Below, piece after piece: positions 1 to 8,502 of a stretch of DNA of 20,085 nucleotides (its first letter is position 1; the number at the start of each line of letters is the position of its first letter). The notes below the pieces were generated by a model. It searched no databases. It worked only from the letters and a program-made list of their open reading frames with translations, and was not told the DNA's origin. The DNA comes from a virus, in the IMG/VR virus record IMGVR_UViG_3300024518_000317, positions 1 through 20,085 of that record, one strand, 5' to 3'. A program made the translations under genes and the position numbers.

Positions 1-3000
1 TTTCCAATTAGGTCATCTATATCCATGCCTTCTTCAATATCAATCAACCCTGATGAAACGGCATTTAGTGCGTTTGGAAGGTCTTCTGCATATGTTCTTA
101 AACTTTTCAAAGACCCGTTTATTTCTTCTATTCCTGCTTTAGCAATAGCAATTCCCTCTGTGTCGTCCCGACCCATAGCCATCCCCAAGTCTGTTTCCCA
201 TAACGCAAGGGAATTTTCTAGTTGGTCTTTTGCTGTTTCCATGGATTTTGGATCAAGGAAATCAACTGCTGCAAGGTTATCATCTGTTGCTTTGTTTATT
301 CCCTCTACAAACTCTTCTCCTTTTTCTTTTCCGAGTTCCATATTTACGCTTGACTTAAAACTATCGATAATTCTTTCTTGGAATTGAATTGTTTGATCGT
401 CTCCCCAATCATCTCCATACAATGTCTGCGCTTCCTTTAGGGCATCATTTGATGAATATTCGCTACGCAATTTGGCTAATTCTGCAAACTGGTTCTTTGC
501 TTCTTCTGCATTAATTGCTTCTGTTGCAAGTGCCTCTGCAATTGCTGCTTCACCCTCTTCAATTATTTTAAGGTCTTGAATAGCAGACTCTGCTGCTTGT
601 GGTGCAAAAAGATCAACAGTACCATCACCCTTTGCTATCATAAATACTTGTGTATACCATGATAGACCATCCCATTGTAATCCAGCATTGTTCATTGCTT
701 CTTCCATGTCCCAACCACTTGTTAAAAGTTCTGTTGTGATTCGCAAAGGATCTTTTAGATAATCATTTCCATTGGGGCCAAGAATTTCATTTACGTTCAT
801 AATAGAATCTATTGCTATATCTTGATCTCCAACTGCATTTGCAACCTCATAAGAAATAGCATTAGCAAGACTTTCGCTAATGGTTCCTGCCCCAATTTGT
901 CTTGCTAGGTTTTGCGCCAACGACCTTGCCGCTTCGTCTGCTCCACCATTAGACTGTGCAGACTTAACTCTTTCAATTAGTTCTTTACCTACCTCTGCCT
1001 CTATAAATCCTTTTGCCTCAGACAAACTCTCTTCATCAACAGACTCTCCTGTTTCTCTTTGTACTTTTCTTTGTGCCTCTTTTTCAATATTAGACAGGTT
1101 TCCAAATTGGTCTGAATATTTCTGAATGTCTTCTCTTGCACCCATCATTGTCTTTGCATATTTTGCTGATGCTTCTGCTGCCTCTTGTGTGGTCTTATTT
1201 AAATACCAGATTCCCACGCCAGCGGCGACGACGGCAGCAGCAAGAGCAACCCAAGGATTCTTTAGCAATGGAAGAAGTTGTTGAACAGCCATTAATCCAA
1301 ATGTCGCAGGCATGATCTGTTGTGATAGTTCTTGTAACGGACCAGGAATCATAGATGCCGCAAATACTACACCTGTCATTGCTCCTGTTGCAGCGGATAG
1401 TTTTCCACTACCTTTAAGCAATGCCTTACCAAATCCTTTAGCACCCTTAGCAACATTAGTCATTGCAGCAGATGCAACGTTTGTTACTGTGGCAAATCTA
1501 TTTTGTGCTGCAACCTGCCTATTGCTTGCTGCCACAACCTTTTGATCCGCAACTATTGCTTGCTGTGTTGTTCCTGCCCTTTTATTCTGTAGTGCTTCAA
1601 GTCTTTTATTTGATTGGCTAGGAGATCCAGCCAAACCTTCTGATTGCTTTGCATCTGTGTATGGGTCAGAACCCTCTAAGGCTGCCCTTCGTGATGCTTC
1701 ATATGAATCAGCATCATCTGCCCCATCAATAGCCGCTTGTGGATGTGGACTGTTTCTATCTCTTGCTGCTAAGTATGGGTCACTTCCCTTCAATTCTTGT
1801 TGCAGACCTTTCTCATATGCTTGTGCTGCTGCCTTGCCTCGTTGAGTCATTGCAACTGTTTGATAGTTGGTAACACCAGCAGAGTTACCCCGACGACCCC
1901 TGTCTGGTAGGGCACCCGCTGCTGTCGATGTTCTCCTATTTGCAACCTTTCCATGTGAAGTTTGGAACACACCATCTGACTTTGTTCCAAACCCCTTTGC
2001 CTTTGCAATTCTCTTTCCTTCTTCTGTCAGGGACAGTCTTATGTTTTTGCCCCCCTTCTTAATTTCATTTTGGAATTCTTTAAATGCACCCTTTGTATTC
2101 TGTGTTGATTTTTCATATACCTTATTTAGAGCGACTGTATTTTCACCAAGGTCAGTAGTTGCTTGTTCAACAACAATTGCATCGTCAGAAATATTGCGAA
2201 TATGCTGTTCATATTCTGCTTGTGCAGCATCAATTTGTGCAAACCCAGAGTCAATTTCCTGTTGAGACAAATTCATATCAGTAGAGTAGTTTGCCCATTG
2301 CTCTTTTTGCGTATTGAAAGTATTTGCTAATACGTCTGGGTCTAACAAGGCTGTCTTTGCTGCCTTACCAGACATTTGCCCCCCACCCTTTAGACTTTGG
2401 TTTACTGCCGATGGAAGATCTAATACTGCGTCTCCAAGTTGTTCAACCTTAACATTTGATGCTCCAACTGCATCAATAAGTTCCAGTTGTGCCTTACCAG
2501 CCTTAGTAGCCTGATCACCGCTTGCTCTAATAGATTCTGCGTAAGCGTCCACTTCTTTTGTGCTAAGTCGGATGGGGTCCATAACGTGAGACTTTTCTGT
2601 CCAAAGTTCCCCATCTTTATTATACTTTTGTCTTGATCCAAGACCTTCTCGCCCCAACTCTTTTGCCATACCCTCTGATACTTGCTTGGTGCCCTCTTTA
2701 CTGCTCATTCCCTGAGTGACACCCTGCTCAACAGATTGTGCAATAATTCTTTCTATGTCTGCTTCCGAAACTCCCCACTCTAACGCCTTTGCAATCTTTT
2801 TTTCCAATGCACGAGTGTCTAATGCTCCTATATCAAATCCTACTGGAACGGTTCTACCGCCAACCTGTACTGACCCCCCTTCATTAAAGCCTTTAACTGA
2901 TCCACCATTAAGTGCCGATAAGAATCCACGGTGCTTGTCTGCCTGACTCTTCTTTACAACAAACTCACCAGGAGTCAAGAGTGCAGGAACCCTATCTCCC

Positions 3001-4964
3001 GTGCCTGATCCTGGTACGTTACCTCCTGTAGCCATCTTTACTGGTGGCTTTCCTGCTGGGCCTGCCCCGCCAGGTACACCTCTCATGCTAGTTGCTAGTG
3101 CATTGTATTGACCAACTAGGTTTCCTACAATTGTTGCTTGTGCACTTAAAGTGCTATTGAGAACTGACTCTTGTGTATTCAATTGTGCCGCTGCATTTGC
3201 TGCCTCTAGTTGTTCATTGGATAGGTACTCAGCACCTCCACCCAAATTCCTAAGTGCTGGAACAAGGTTCAGTATGGTTTGGAATCCTTTTAGCAGAATA
3301 CCTGTCAAGTTACCCATCAAACCAATAAACATAACTAGACCAGGGATAACTACACCGATACCTACTGTAAGAAAACCTAGGGCTTTCTTTGCATTATCTC
3401 CAAGGTCATTAAACCAGTTTGCAACTTTTGTACCGAACTCAAGAACTGGTGTAATAAGTTTTAATACAGCCTCGCCAATTGGAGCAATAGCAACTTTAAG
3501 TTGTTCTAGTGCAGAGGTGAATCTCATTGTTGAAGACCCTGCAATTTCACCTAACTCTCTGTCTGCTAGTGCTGCAAGTTCTGCGGTAGATGTGGTAGTC
3601 AATTCAATAACTCGTTGTGCCTGTGATGCGTCATCAGCGATGTTAGTAAAGAGAGCACCCATCCTAGCAAACTGACGCTTACCAAATAGATCAGATAGTA
3701 GTTTCTGGGTATCTAAATCAGACAGACCCTCCATGGCCTGAGCCAAAGAATTAATCATGCCCATGAGGTCTCCCTCATTATCTTCTACGATTGCATTTAG
3801 GTTGATGCCTAGTTCCCCTGCTCTATCCCGTGCCGCCTTTGCTGGGGTGATCAACCGTGCTAGAGATGTTTTGAGTGCGTTGGCTGCCTCATTTGCTCCA
3901 ATGCCGCCCTCACGCATAGCGGTAAGCATAACTGCTAGGTCTTGAATGTCGCCACCAAGACCCTGAATAACAGGAGCAACTAAAGGAATAGACTCTGTAA
4001 CGTCAGAGAGTGCTAAGACAGTTTGGTTCTCAACAGCGTTGAGGAAGTTTACGGTGTCCTCTAGTTCTTGACCCTGAATCTTAAATGCAGAGTTTAGAGA
4101 GATCATTGTGTTTAGGGCTTGATCCTGACTAATCATACCCAAGGTAGCCAAATTGGTTGCTTGCCTTGTTACGTTAAGTAGTTCATCTCCTACCAAACCT
4201 GTAGCGGCTGCGTCTGCTGCTAGACCTGTGGTTTCTTTTGCTGTGAAGCCTAGGCGAGTCATCTCAATTGCTAATTCTTGTACGGCATCTGCCATTGCGT
4301 TGGTTTCATTAATAGAAGTATCAAAGTCACCATAGACCCTCTTGAAGTTAATAACCTCACGCTCAAGATCCATAAATGCTTTGGCTGCCAGACCTGCGGC
4401 AATAGTCAAAGGAACGGTAAAGCCAACCATCAACTGACGGCCTGCCCATTGCATGTTCTTACCCCAGTTGAGAATAGAGGTAGATCCCTGCTGCAATGCC
4501 CTGTTAAAGATAGACAAACGCTGTGTGGCAATTTGCGAATCCGTCGCCATGCTCTTAATTGGTGAACTTCTGACAACTGTAGACATTCCATCAAGGTTTC
4601 TGCCTACCTCTTTGTATTTCCTATTTAGGAGATTTGCTTTTTGTACCGCCAAATCATAGGCTGTACCAGTTTTTGTAATGGACTGACGCATCGTGGTAAA
4701 TGAATCAGAGATACCTCGTGATGCCCCTGCAAGTGATTTGTCCAACAACTTTGTGTTGGAGGCCATTGTAACAATTTCATTATTAAAGCCTTTAAGTTGG
4801 GGCATGGAGGCTGCTAAACCTGCTCCTGCTACCCCCATATTTGCCATGGAGGTACCCGCCATGGTCTTCTGTAGAGTTGCTACCTGAGTCTGCAACGCAC
4901 GGAGTTGAGCCTGCGCTTTGGCAGTCTCAATATTGATTCTGATATTAGCGTCTGTATCACTCAT
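1..4964 (-). CDS. Tail tape measure protein (C-terminus beyond the window)
   Basis: This protein sets tail length inside the growing tail tube and normally spans the tube lumen. The reading frame is open from ATG at 4964 to the left edge, giving at least 1,654 residues with no stop. Residues 1-110 are alanine- and glutamine-rich and probably coiled coil. A TP901-type tape measure core follows, with a hydrophobic stretch near residues 175-195 (GFTVPLTIAAGLAAKAF). Further hydrophobic segments lie near 530-555 and 1236-1254 (around W1238). VPALLTPGEFVV at 659-670 is a motif common in siphophage tape measures. GSDPY occurs twice in a hydrophilic linker near 1055-1105. The gene follows the tail assembly chaperone, the classic order. 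It has its own promoter-like motif 23 bases upstream, and a GGAG about 11 bases before the ATG. The family assignment is firm; the full length is unknown. Confidence 0.95.
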   Translation of the reverse strand, partial: MSDTDANIRINIETAKAQAQLRALQTQVATLQKTMAGTSMANMGVAGAGLAASMPQLKGFNNEIVTMASNTKLLDKSLAGASRGISDSFTTMRQSITKTGTAYDLAVQKANLLNRKYKEVGRNLDGMSTVVRSSPIKSMATDSQIATQRLSIFNRALQQGSTSILNWGKNMQWAGRQLMVGFTVPLTIAAGLAAKAFMDLEREVINFKRVYGDFDTSINETNAMADAVQELAIEMTRLGFTAKETTGLAADAAATGLVGDELLNVTRQATNLATLGMISQDQALNTMISLNSAFKIQGQELEDTVNFLNAVENQTVLALSDVTESIPLVAPVIQGLGGDIQDLAVMLTAMREGGIGANEAANALKTSLARLITPAKAARDRAGELGINLNAIVEDNEGDLMGMINSLAQAMEGLSDLDTQKLLSDLFGKRQFARMGALFTNIADDASQAQRVIELTTTSTAELAALADRELGEIAGSSTMRFTSALEQLKVAIAPIGEAVLKLITPVLEFGTKVANWFNDLGDNAKKALGFLTVGIGVVIPGLVMFIGLMGNLTGILLKGFQTILNLVPALRNLGGGAEYLSNEQLEAANAAAQLNTQESVLNSTLSAQATIVGNLVGQYNALATSMRGVPGGAGPAGKPPVKMATGGNVPGSGTGDRVPALLTPGEFVVKKSQADKHRGFLSALNGGSVKGFNEGGSVQVGGRTVPVGFDIGALDTRALEKKIAKALEWGVSEADIERIIAQSVEQGVTQGMSSKEGTKQVSEGMAKELGREGLGSRQKYNKDGELWTEKSHVMDPIRLSTKEVDAYAESIRASGDQATKAGKAQLELIDAVGASNVKVEQLGDAVLDLPSAVNQSLKGGGQMSGKAAKTALLDPDVLANTFNTQKEQWANYSTDMNLSQQEIDSGFAQIDAAQAEYEQHIRNISDDAIVVEQATTDLGENTVALNKVYEKSTQNTKGAFKEFQNEIKKGGKNIRLSLTEEGKRIAKAKGFGTKSDGVFQTSHGKVANRRTSTAAGALPDRGRRGNSAGVTNYQTVAMTQRGKAAAQAYEKGLQQELKGSDPYLAARDRNSPHPQAAIDGADDADSYEASRRAALEGSDPYTDAKQSEGLAGSPSQSNKRLEALQNKRAGTTQQAIVADQKVVAASNRQVAAQNRFATVTNVASAAMTNVAKGAKGFGKALLKGSGKLSAATGAMTGVVFAASMIPGPLQELSQQIMPATFGLMAVQQLLPLLKNPWVALAAAVVAAGVGIWYLNKTTQEAAEASAKYAKTMMGAREDIQKYSDQFGNLSNIEKEAQRKVQRETGESVDEESLSEAKGFIEAEVGKELIERVKSAQSNGGADEAARSLAQNLARQIGAGTISESLANAISYEVANAVGDQDIAIDSIMNVNEILGPNGNDYLKDPLRITTELLTSGWDMEEAMNNAGLQWDGLSWYTQVFMIAKGDGTVDLFAPQAAESAIQDLKIIEEGEAAIAEALATEAINAEEAKNQFAELAKLRSEYSSNDALKEAQTLYGDDWGDDQTIQFQERIIDSFKSSVNMELGKEKGEEFVEGINKATDDNLAAVDFLDPKSMETAKDQLENSLALWETDLGMAMGRDDTEGIAIAKAGIEEINGSLKSLRTYAEDLPNALNAVSSGLIDIEEGMDIDDLIG

Positions 4965-4986
4965 TATTCAGGCATCTCCATGGTTC

Positions 4987-4997
4987 ATTATACCATA
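4987..4997 (-). promoter_or_regulatory. Extended -10 promoter motif before the tape measure gene
   Basis: The minus strand reads TATGGTATAAT, one mismatch from the TGTGGTATAAT motif repeated through the window. It lies between the chaperone stop (5006) and the tape measure ATG (4964). No TTGACA-like -35 element is seen at 16-18 bases. Transcription would begin near the A at 4981. Confidence 0.65.
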
Positions 4998-5005
4998 GAG
5001 AGTTT

Positions 5006-5739
5006 TTATCCTAAGGGATTTGAGGGAGCATTTTCATCGCCTTGAGTGAACCTTGCATATCCCATATCTTTGCCCATTTGGAAACCTTTTTGTGCTCCGT
5101 ACCTTCCCTGCAAAGAAAGAATGTCATTAGCATCTTTAGCCGCACCACCCGATGAAACACGAGCCTGAATGTCCTCAAAGGTGGATGCTTTCTTTTGTTC
5201 TGCTTTCTTTGGCTGCGGCCTTCTACCTGTCTCTTTATCTAGATCAACTCCCTGCATGGCTGCCGCAAACTTTTTATCATTGTACTCCTGCTCACGCATA
5301 CTTTCCAATATCATAATAAGTTCAGCCATGCATAGGCTGTCTTCTAACTCTTCAAAGTTTTTCCATATACCTGATAGGAAAACTTGCGACTCTAACTCAG
5401 CGAGATCTAGTTCGTCCCAGGTAGTCCCGCCGCTGGGTTTCCCACTTCATCAAACTTAATGCCTGATGCGGCTTCTACAACCTTGTAGACAGAGGGTAGG
5501 TCAATTGAATCTTCTAGACGCTCACGGTCATCAGAGAGATCAGGAGAGTATTGCTTCATAGCAATCTGGACACAATCAAGTAGAACATCCATGCTCTTGT
5601 CGTTATCATCTGCAACCTCTGCGATCTCACCAAACTTCTTCATAAACTCACGAAGTAGTGAAATCTTGAGTGGACGCATAGAAATCTTGGTGCCGTCAAG
5701 CAACTCAATCTCAGTTGTTTCATAAACTGTTGTAGCCAT
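5006..5739 (-). CDS. Tail assembly chaperone, long form made by -1 frameshift (G-GT type)
   Basis: The predicted product has 244 residues: 101 from the first frame, then 143 after a -1 slip at GGGAAAC (5437-5443). The junction reads DEVGN then PSGGTTWDELDLAELE, and the protein ends in NAPSNPLG. By analogy with lambda G and GT, the long form binds both tube subunits and tape measure during tail assembly and is absent from the virion. The second frame also contains an ATG at 5329, which gives a 107-residue reading. However, good protein-like sequence continues upstream of it to the slip site, and no strong ribosome binding site precedes it. The C-terminal extension is charged and rich in Q, K and D (for example GRRPQPKKAEQKK). 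The position between tail tube and tape measure is diagnostic. Confidence 0.85.
5407..5739 (-). CDS. Tail assembly chaperone, short form (G type)
   Basis: This is the unshifted 110-residue product, beginning MATTVYETTEIELLDGT and ending GLPGTN. It starts at the ATG at 5739, which has AAGGA 6 bases upstream. A longer in-frame start at 5967 is rejected because it would overlap the end of the tail tube gene and read through the hairpin and promoter. The protein is small, helical and acidic, as expected for the abundant form of a siphophage tail chaperone. It is identified mainly by its place between tail tube and tape measure and by the slippery site 8 codons from its end. Confidence 0.85.
   Translation of the reverse strand: MATTVYETTEIELLDGTKISMRPLKISLLREFMKKFGEIAEVADDNDKSMDVLLDCVQIAMKQYSPDLSDDRERLEDSIDLPSVYKVVEAASGIKFDEVGNPAAGLPGTN
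5437..5443 (-). promoter_or_regulatory. Programmed -1 ribosomal frameshift site GGGAAAC
   Basis: The heptamer is in the required phase (G GGA AAC) in the chaperone frame. The -1 frame has a TGA at 5447-5449 just upstream, and the zero frame ends with TAG at 5407-5409, so the shift must occur in a window of about 40 bases that contains this heptamer. A weak CCCAG/CTGGG stem (5433-5437 with 5416-5420) overlaps the last base of the site; no strong pseudoknot is obvious. Confidence 0.88.
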
Positions 5740-5761
5740 TTTATTCCTTAAAGTAGTAGTA

Positions 5762-5777
5762 TAGGCTTTTTTGCCTA
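5762..5777 (-). other. Short stem-loop in the chaperone mRNA leader
   Basis: TAGGC and GCCTA form a perfect 5-bp stem around a six-A loop in the transcript. If transcription starts about 7 bases past the -10 motif at 5783-5793, the stem sits at the extreme 5' end of the mRNA, about 23 bases before the start codon. A role in mRNA stability is inferred only. Confidence 0.45.
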
Positions 5778-5782
5778 CCCCC

Positions 5783-5793
5783 ATTATACCACA
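5783..5793 (-). promoter_or_regulatory. Extended -10 promoter motif before the tail chaperone gene
   Basis: This is an exact TGTGGTATAAT on the minus strand, immediately downstream of the GC-rich hairpin at 5796-5830 and 44 bases before the chaperone ATG. No -35 box is evident. Confidence 0.7.
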
Positions 5794-5795
5794 CA

Positions 5796-5830
5796 CCGAA
5801 ACCCCCGCCCAATAGGGACGGGGGCTGCGG
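5796..5830 (-). terminator. Hairpin terminator after the tail tube gene
   Basis: On the minus strand CCCCCG, a bulged T, CCC, a TATT loop, GGG and CGGGGG form a 9-bp GC stem. An outer CCG/CGG stem lies beyond a 3x3 internal loop. Only three T residues follow, so the U-tract is weak. It lies 22 bases past the tail tube stop and directly before the next promoter motif, fitting a terminator that separates the abundant tube message from the chaperone message. Confidence 0.65.
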
Positions 5831-5851
5831 TTTATTATGTTGTATGTTTTA

Positions 5852-6688
5852 TTATGAAATTGTTGGTACACCTGAAATTGAGTAGGTGCGGTCGATGATA
5901 CGTCCGTATGAACCATTGTTTGCAGGTAGCAAACGGAAGTTGGCATCGAATGTTGATGCAGCGTCACGAGAAACTGAGACGGTTACTGCATCCATGCTAA
6001 GTGCACGGAATGCAACGTAGATACGCTCAATCTCGGAACCTACCTCACAGTCACCTGTGCCTGGTCCAACGGCGCAAAGAGCACGCTCAATTGGGCACTC
6101 ACCAAGGTTACCAGCGTTGATTTCCAACATGTCTAGACCGTCAGTAACGCCTGAGACGTAACCTGCGGTTGCTGCAACTAGACCCTCACCCTCTGTTGAG
6201 GCTGAGATACCTGCTGCACCAACACCAGTGCTATCATGCTGACCATCGTTAAGGGAGTCGTCACGGACACCTGAGTAAGTATCAGGTAGACCTGTGTCGG
6301 CATCCCTTGCGGTAAGACCGTAGTTAAGATCGGCTGGGCTTGCGGCGATTGCGTAGAGAAGGTTCTCTAGAGTAGCCTCTGCGAAGGTTGTGTTAAGCAT
6401 AACCTCCATACCCTGCTTGAAGATCTTAGCGGAGTCTAGCAACTGATCAACCTCAACCTCACCGAAGTCAGGTGTGATGGTGATTTCCATACCATTTTGG
6501 GTGTATCCAACGTTGCGCCACTTCTCGCCACCTGTGCTCATCAGAGTATCCTTGTAGGACTCATCTGCAAAGGCTGGCATGTCAGCGGTAGCGGGATCGG
6601 GTAGCGGACCACTTGAATGAACAAATAGTGCTGCTGCACCGACGATGATGTTCTTGGAGTCACCACGCTTGTACGAATTTACTGCCAT
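5852..6688 (-). CDS. Major tail tube protein
   Basis: This 278-residue protein begins MAVNSYKRGDSKNIIVGAAA. It is the probable subunit that stacks into the tail tube. Support comes from position (after the connector genes, before the frameshifted chaperone and tape measure), from its own promoter and a strong GAGGTG ribosome binding site 9 bases before the ATG, and from a beta-rich composition. The N-terminal part (for example GMEITITPDFGEVEVDQ, residues about 66-82) resembles tube proteins, in which an offset or baseline value is followed by a beta sandwich. The acidic, glycine- and alanine-rich middle (about 120-180) is probably a loop or an inserted domain. No sheath gene precedes it. The family call is by context and general character; sequence identity to a known tube protein was not tested. 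Confidence 0.8.
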   Translation of the reverse strand: MAVNSYKRGDSKNIIVGAAALFVHSSGPLPDPATADMPAFADESYKDTLMSTGGEKWRNVGYTQNGMEITITPDFGEVEVDQLLDSAKIFKQGMEVMLNTTFAEATLENLLYAIAASPADLNYGLTARDADTGLPDTYSGVRDDSLNDGQHDSTGVGAAGISASTEGEGLVAATAGYVSGVTDGLDMLEINAGNLGECPIERALCAVGPGTGDCEVGSEIERIYVAFRALSMDAVTVSVSRDAASTFDANFRLLPANNGSYGRIIDRTYSISGVPTIS

Positions 6689-6759
6689 AATTTTTTCACC
6701 TCTTTTATTGTGTAATGTATTGGAGATACACTACGGTTAGGGGTGTTTCCTCGTTGTAT

Positions 6760-6770
6760 ATTATACCACA
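6760..6770 (-). promoter_or_regulatory. Extended -10 promoter motif before the tail tube gene
   Basis: This is an exact TGTGGTATAAT on the minus strand, 3 bases after the stop of the upstream gene (6774). TTGCTT occurs 17 bases upstream of TATAAT, making this the copy with the best -35 candidate. The predicted leader is about 65 bases and ends with the strong GAGGTG site. Confidence 0.7.
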
Positions 6771-6773
6771 ATT

Positions 6774-7295
6774 TTATCGGTTAAGCAATGCTTTGCGTTC
6801 ATTGTAATGAAATTCTGTTTCAATGATGAACTTACTTACATAATACTGACTTGTGGTGTAGTTCCTCTGTGCCCCTGAACTTGAGATCTGCGTAGAGGTT
6901 TGGAATACCCGAACGTGATGGAAGAAGATTCCGTAGTCCTTGTCCTTATTGTAAGCATTGATATCCTGTGCTACATCGTCCATGCCGTCAAGAATGTACT
7001 GTACGGCAGAACCTAGGGCCATAGAGTCTGATGGATTTGCTTTGAGAGCGTAGTGGATCTGCTCCTTCTTGATGGGGTAGAATGGGTTAGGATTGATAAC
7101 CATCATTCGGTCATATACAAATGTAGGCAACTCTTCCCAAGGAGTACCGCCAGATGCACTCTCGCCAAGGGGAAAGAATGGCTGTACGCCATTGTATTCT
7201 AAAACAAAGTCTGGGTCTAGTTCTGCTATTTTGCTCCAAAGGTATCTATTAACGGGTACCGCTGGAACCATAGGAACCATATCTTTTAATGCCAT
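6774..7295 (-). CDS. Probable tail terminator (tail completion) protein
   Basis: This 173-residue protein begins MALKDMVPMVPAVPVNRYLW. It is the last gene of the connector block, directly before the tail tube gene, where siphophages encode the tail terminator that caps the finished tube. The sequence alternates predicted helices and strands, with an acidic helix DGMDDVAQDINAYNKDKDYG (about 104-123) and a beta-like C-terminus (YYVSKFIIETEFHYNERK). It begins with a TAATG overlap with the preceding gene's stop, so translation is probably coupled. The role is inferred from gene order and size; no catalytic motif is expected or seen. Confidence 0.6.
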   Translation of the reverse strand: MALKDMVPMVPAVPVNRYLWSKIAELDPDFVLEYNGVQPFFPLGESASGGTPWEELPTFVYDRMMVINPNPFYPIKKEQIHYALKANPSDSMALGSAVQYILDGMDDVAQDINAYNKDKDYGIFFHHVRVFQTSTQISSSGAQRNYTTSQYYVSKFIIETEFHYNERKALLNR

Positions 7296-7957
7296 TATCC
7301 AATACCTCCCTTAATTGTAGCATACTTCTTGCCTTGCCTTTTACCAGATGAATAAGACATGCCCCTTCTCCATCCACGAAAAAACTCGTCTGCTGTTGAA
7401 AAGTCTCTTAGCAATTCCTGTACCAAAACTCTGTCTAGATAATTGTTGAAGAACTCACGGAACACCTGCTCATATCCACCCTCTGTCTCTGGACCGCCTG
7501 GACTTTGTACTGTTACACTATTGGGGGTAAAAACCATCTCTCCATCTTCCCCCTCAAAAGCAAGAACACTACCCTCTTGTGGCTCAATCGTTACAGCAAT
7601 ACCCTCTTCCATGATTCGTGCTTTGTCGTAAAATGGGGTATTTCCTGTTGGTGGGATTGACTCACTTGGTAGAAACTTGGATACAAACCTAATGAAACCA
7701 GAACCAATGAATGCGTCAAGATCAAACAGACGAGCACCTGGGCTTCCAGTCTGACCCCATTCGTATACATGGTGCAAAGATGCTGGATCTAAGCGTGCAG
7801 AAGAATCAACATACTTGTAGAATGCTTGCTTTGTTACCTCTGCTATTTGACGCAACATCATTTGCTCTTGGGACTGTACACCATTGAGAAATCCATTTGA
7901 GTATTGGATAGCATTGTTTATTACTTTATTGAAGTCAGTTGCATCTACACTTATCAT
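7295..7957 (-). CDS. Probable head-tail connector or neck protein (gp10-like)
   Basis: This 220-residue protein starts with MISVDATDFNKVINNAIQYS. The N-terminal third is helical. The middle carries proline- and glycine-rich loops (SPGARLFDLDAFIGSG; PSESIPPTGNTPF), and the C-terminal part is helical and aromatic, ending with a basic glycine-rich tail (GKRQGKKYATIKGGIG). The ATG overlaps the upstream stop as ATGA, and the next gene starts in a TAATG overlap, so it is embedded in a tightly coupled block. Its position between the stopper-like and terminator-like genes suggests the HK97 gp10 or minor tail completion role. I cannot assign the family from residues alone. Confidence 0.55.
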   Translation of the reverse strand: MISVDATDFNKVINNAIQYSNGFLNGVQSQEQMMLRQIAEVTKQAFYKYVDSSARLDPASLHHVYEWGQTGSPGARLFDLDAFIGSGFIRFVSKFLPSESIPPTGNTPFYDKARIMEEGIAVTIEPQEGSVLAFEGEDGEMVFTPNSVTVQSPGGPETEGGYEQVFREFFNNYLDRVLVQELLRDFSTADEFFRGWRRGMSYSSGKRQGKKYATIKGGIG

Positions 7958-8502
7958 AGCATCCCCTGGTCATCGGCACGCTCTAATAGCATCTTGTAAT
8001 ATTCAATCTCGTTCCAAGGATTAATAAAAGGATCAACACTCATAACCTCAAAGATGATAGGGCTACCGTCCTCGTTTAGGTGAAGTTCCTTTCCTGTTGC
8101 TGTGTCCTTGATGTTTGTAATAATCATATCTGTGAATGGGTGGTACTCTCCTGTACTATCTACCCGTGGATCTACATCACCCATAAACCTACCATTCAAC
8201 CTTTTCTTATATTCAAATTCTCTGTCCGCTGAGAGGTCTTGGAGATTTACGGTGCCCATGACGTTCCAGTAGGCTTTCTTTTGCGTCCTATCCATGTACC
8301 AGACCTTTATTGCCTCACCGTATTCATTCTGCCCCGCACCACCAGTCACGACGTTTTCTTGTGGTAGTGGGTTGCCAAACTCATCTTGAAACTGTCCTGA
8401 TGGAACAAGGATTGACTCTGGCTCTTGATCTAAGTAGGTGTATGTACAATAGTAAACATCGCATTGCATTCCACCTAGGAAGGCTGGAAGTTGCACGCCC
8501 AT
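7954..8502 (-). CDS. Probable head closure (stopper-like) connector protein
   Basis: This 182-residue protein starts with MGVQLPAFLGGMQCDVYYC. The sequence is rich in short strands and aromatic residues (KVWYMDRTQKKAYWNVMGTV, about 66-85), suggesting a small beta barrel followed by a C-terminal helix. Stop and start are adjacent (TAAATG) with the preceding adaptor-like gene. In siphophages the second gene of the connector set usually encodes the stopper that closes the packaged head. That role is inferred from order and size only; the protein could also be another neck component. Confidence 0.5.
   Translation of the reverse strand: MGVQLPAFLGGMQCDVYYCTYTYLDQEPESILVPSGQFQDEFGNPLPQENVVTGGAGQNEYGEAIKVWYMDRTQKKAYWNVMGTVNLQDLSADREFEYKKRLNGRFMGDVDPRVDSTGEYHPFTDMIITNIKDTATGKELHLNEDGSPIIFEVMSVDPFINPWNEIEYYKMLLERADDQGML

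Noticed and set aside
1650-1800. Two GSDPY-containing segments in the tape measure protein as a tandem repeat
   Set aside because: The similarity is limited to a few residues; the flanking sequence does not repeat, so no unit could be defined.
3151-3675. A 174-codon plus-strand reading frame opposite the tape measure gene, and similar plus-strand frames at 25-387, 880-1125 and 1867-2265
   Set aside because: They mirror the continuous minus-strand tape measure frame, have serine-, alanine- and cysteine-rich low-quality translations, and lack ribosome sites. The tape measure frame was checked by position at several conserved segments.
5740-5967. Upstream extension of the chaperone frame to 5967
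   Set aside because: It would run through a terminator hairpin and promoter and overlap the tail tube gene; AAGGA marks ATG 5739.
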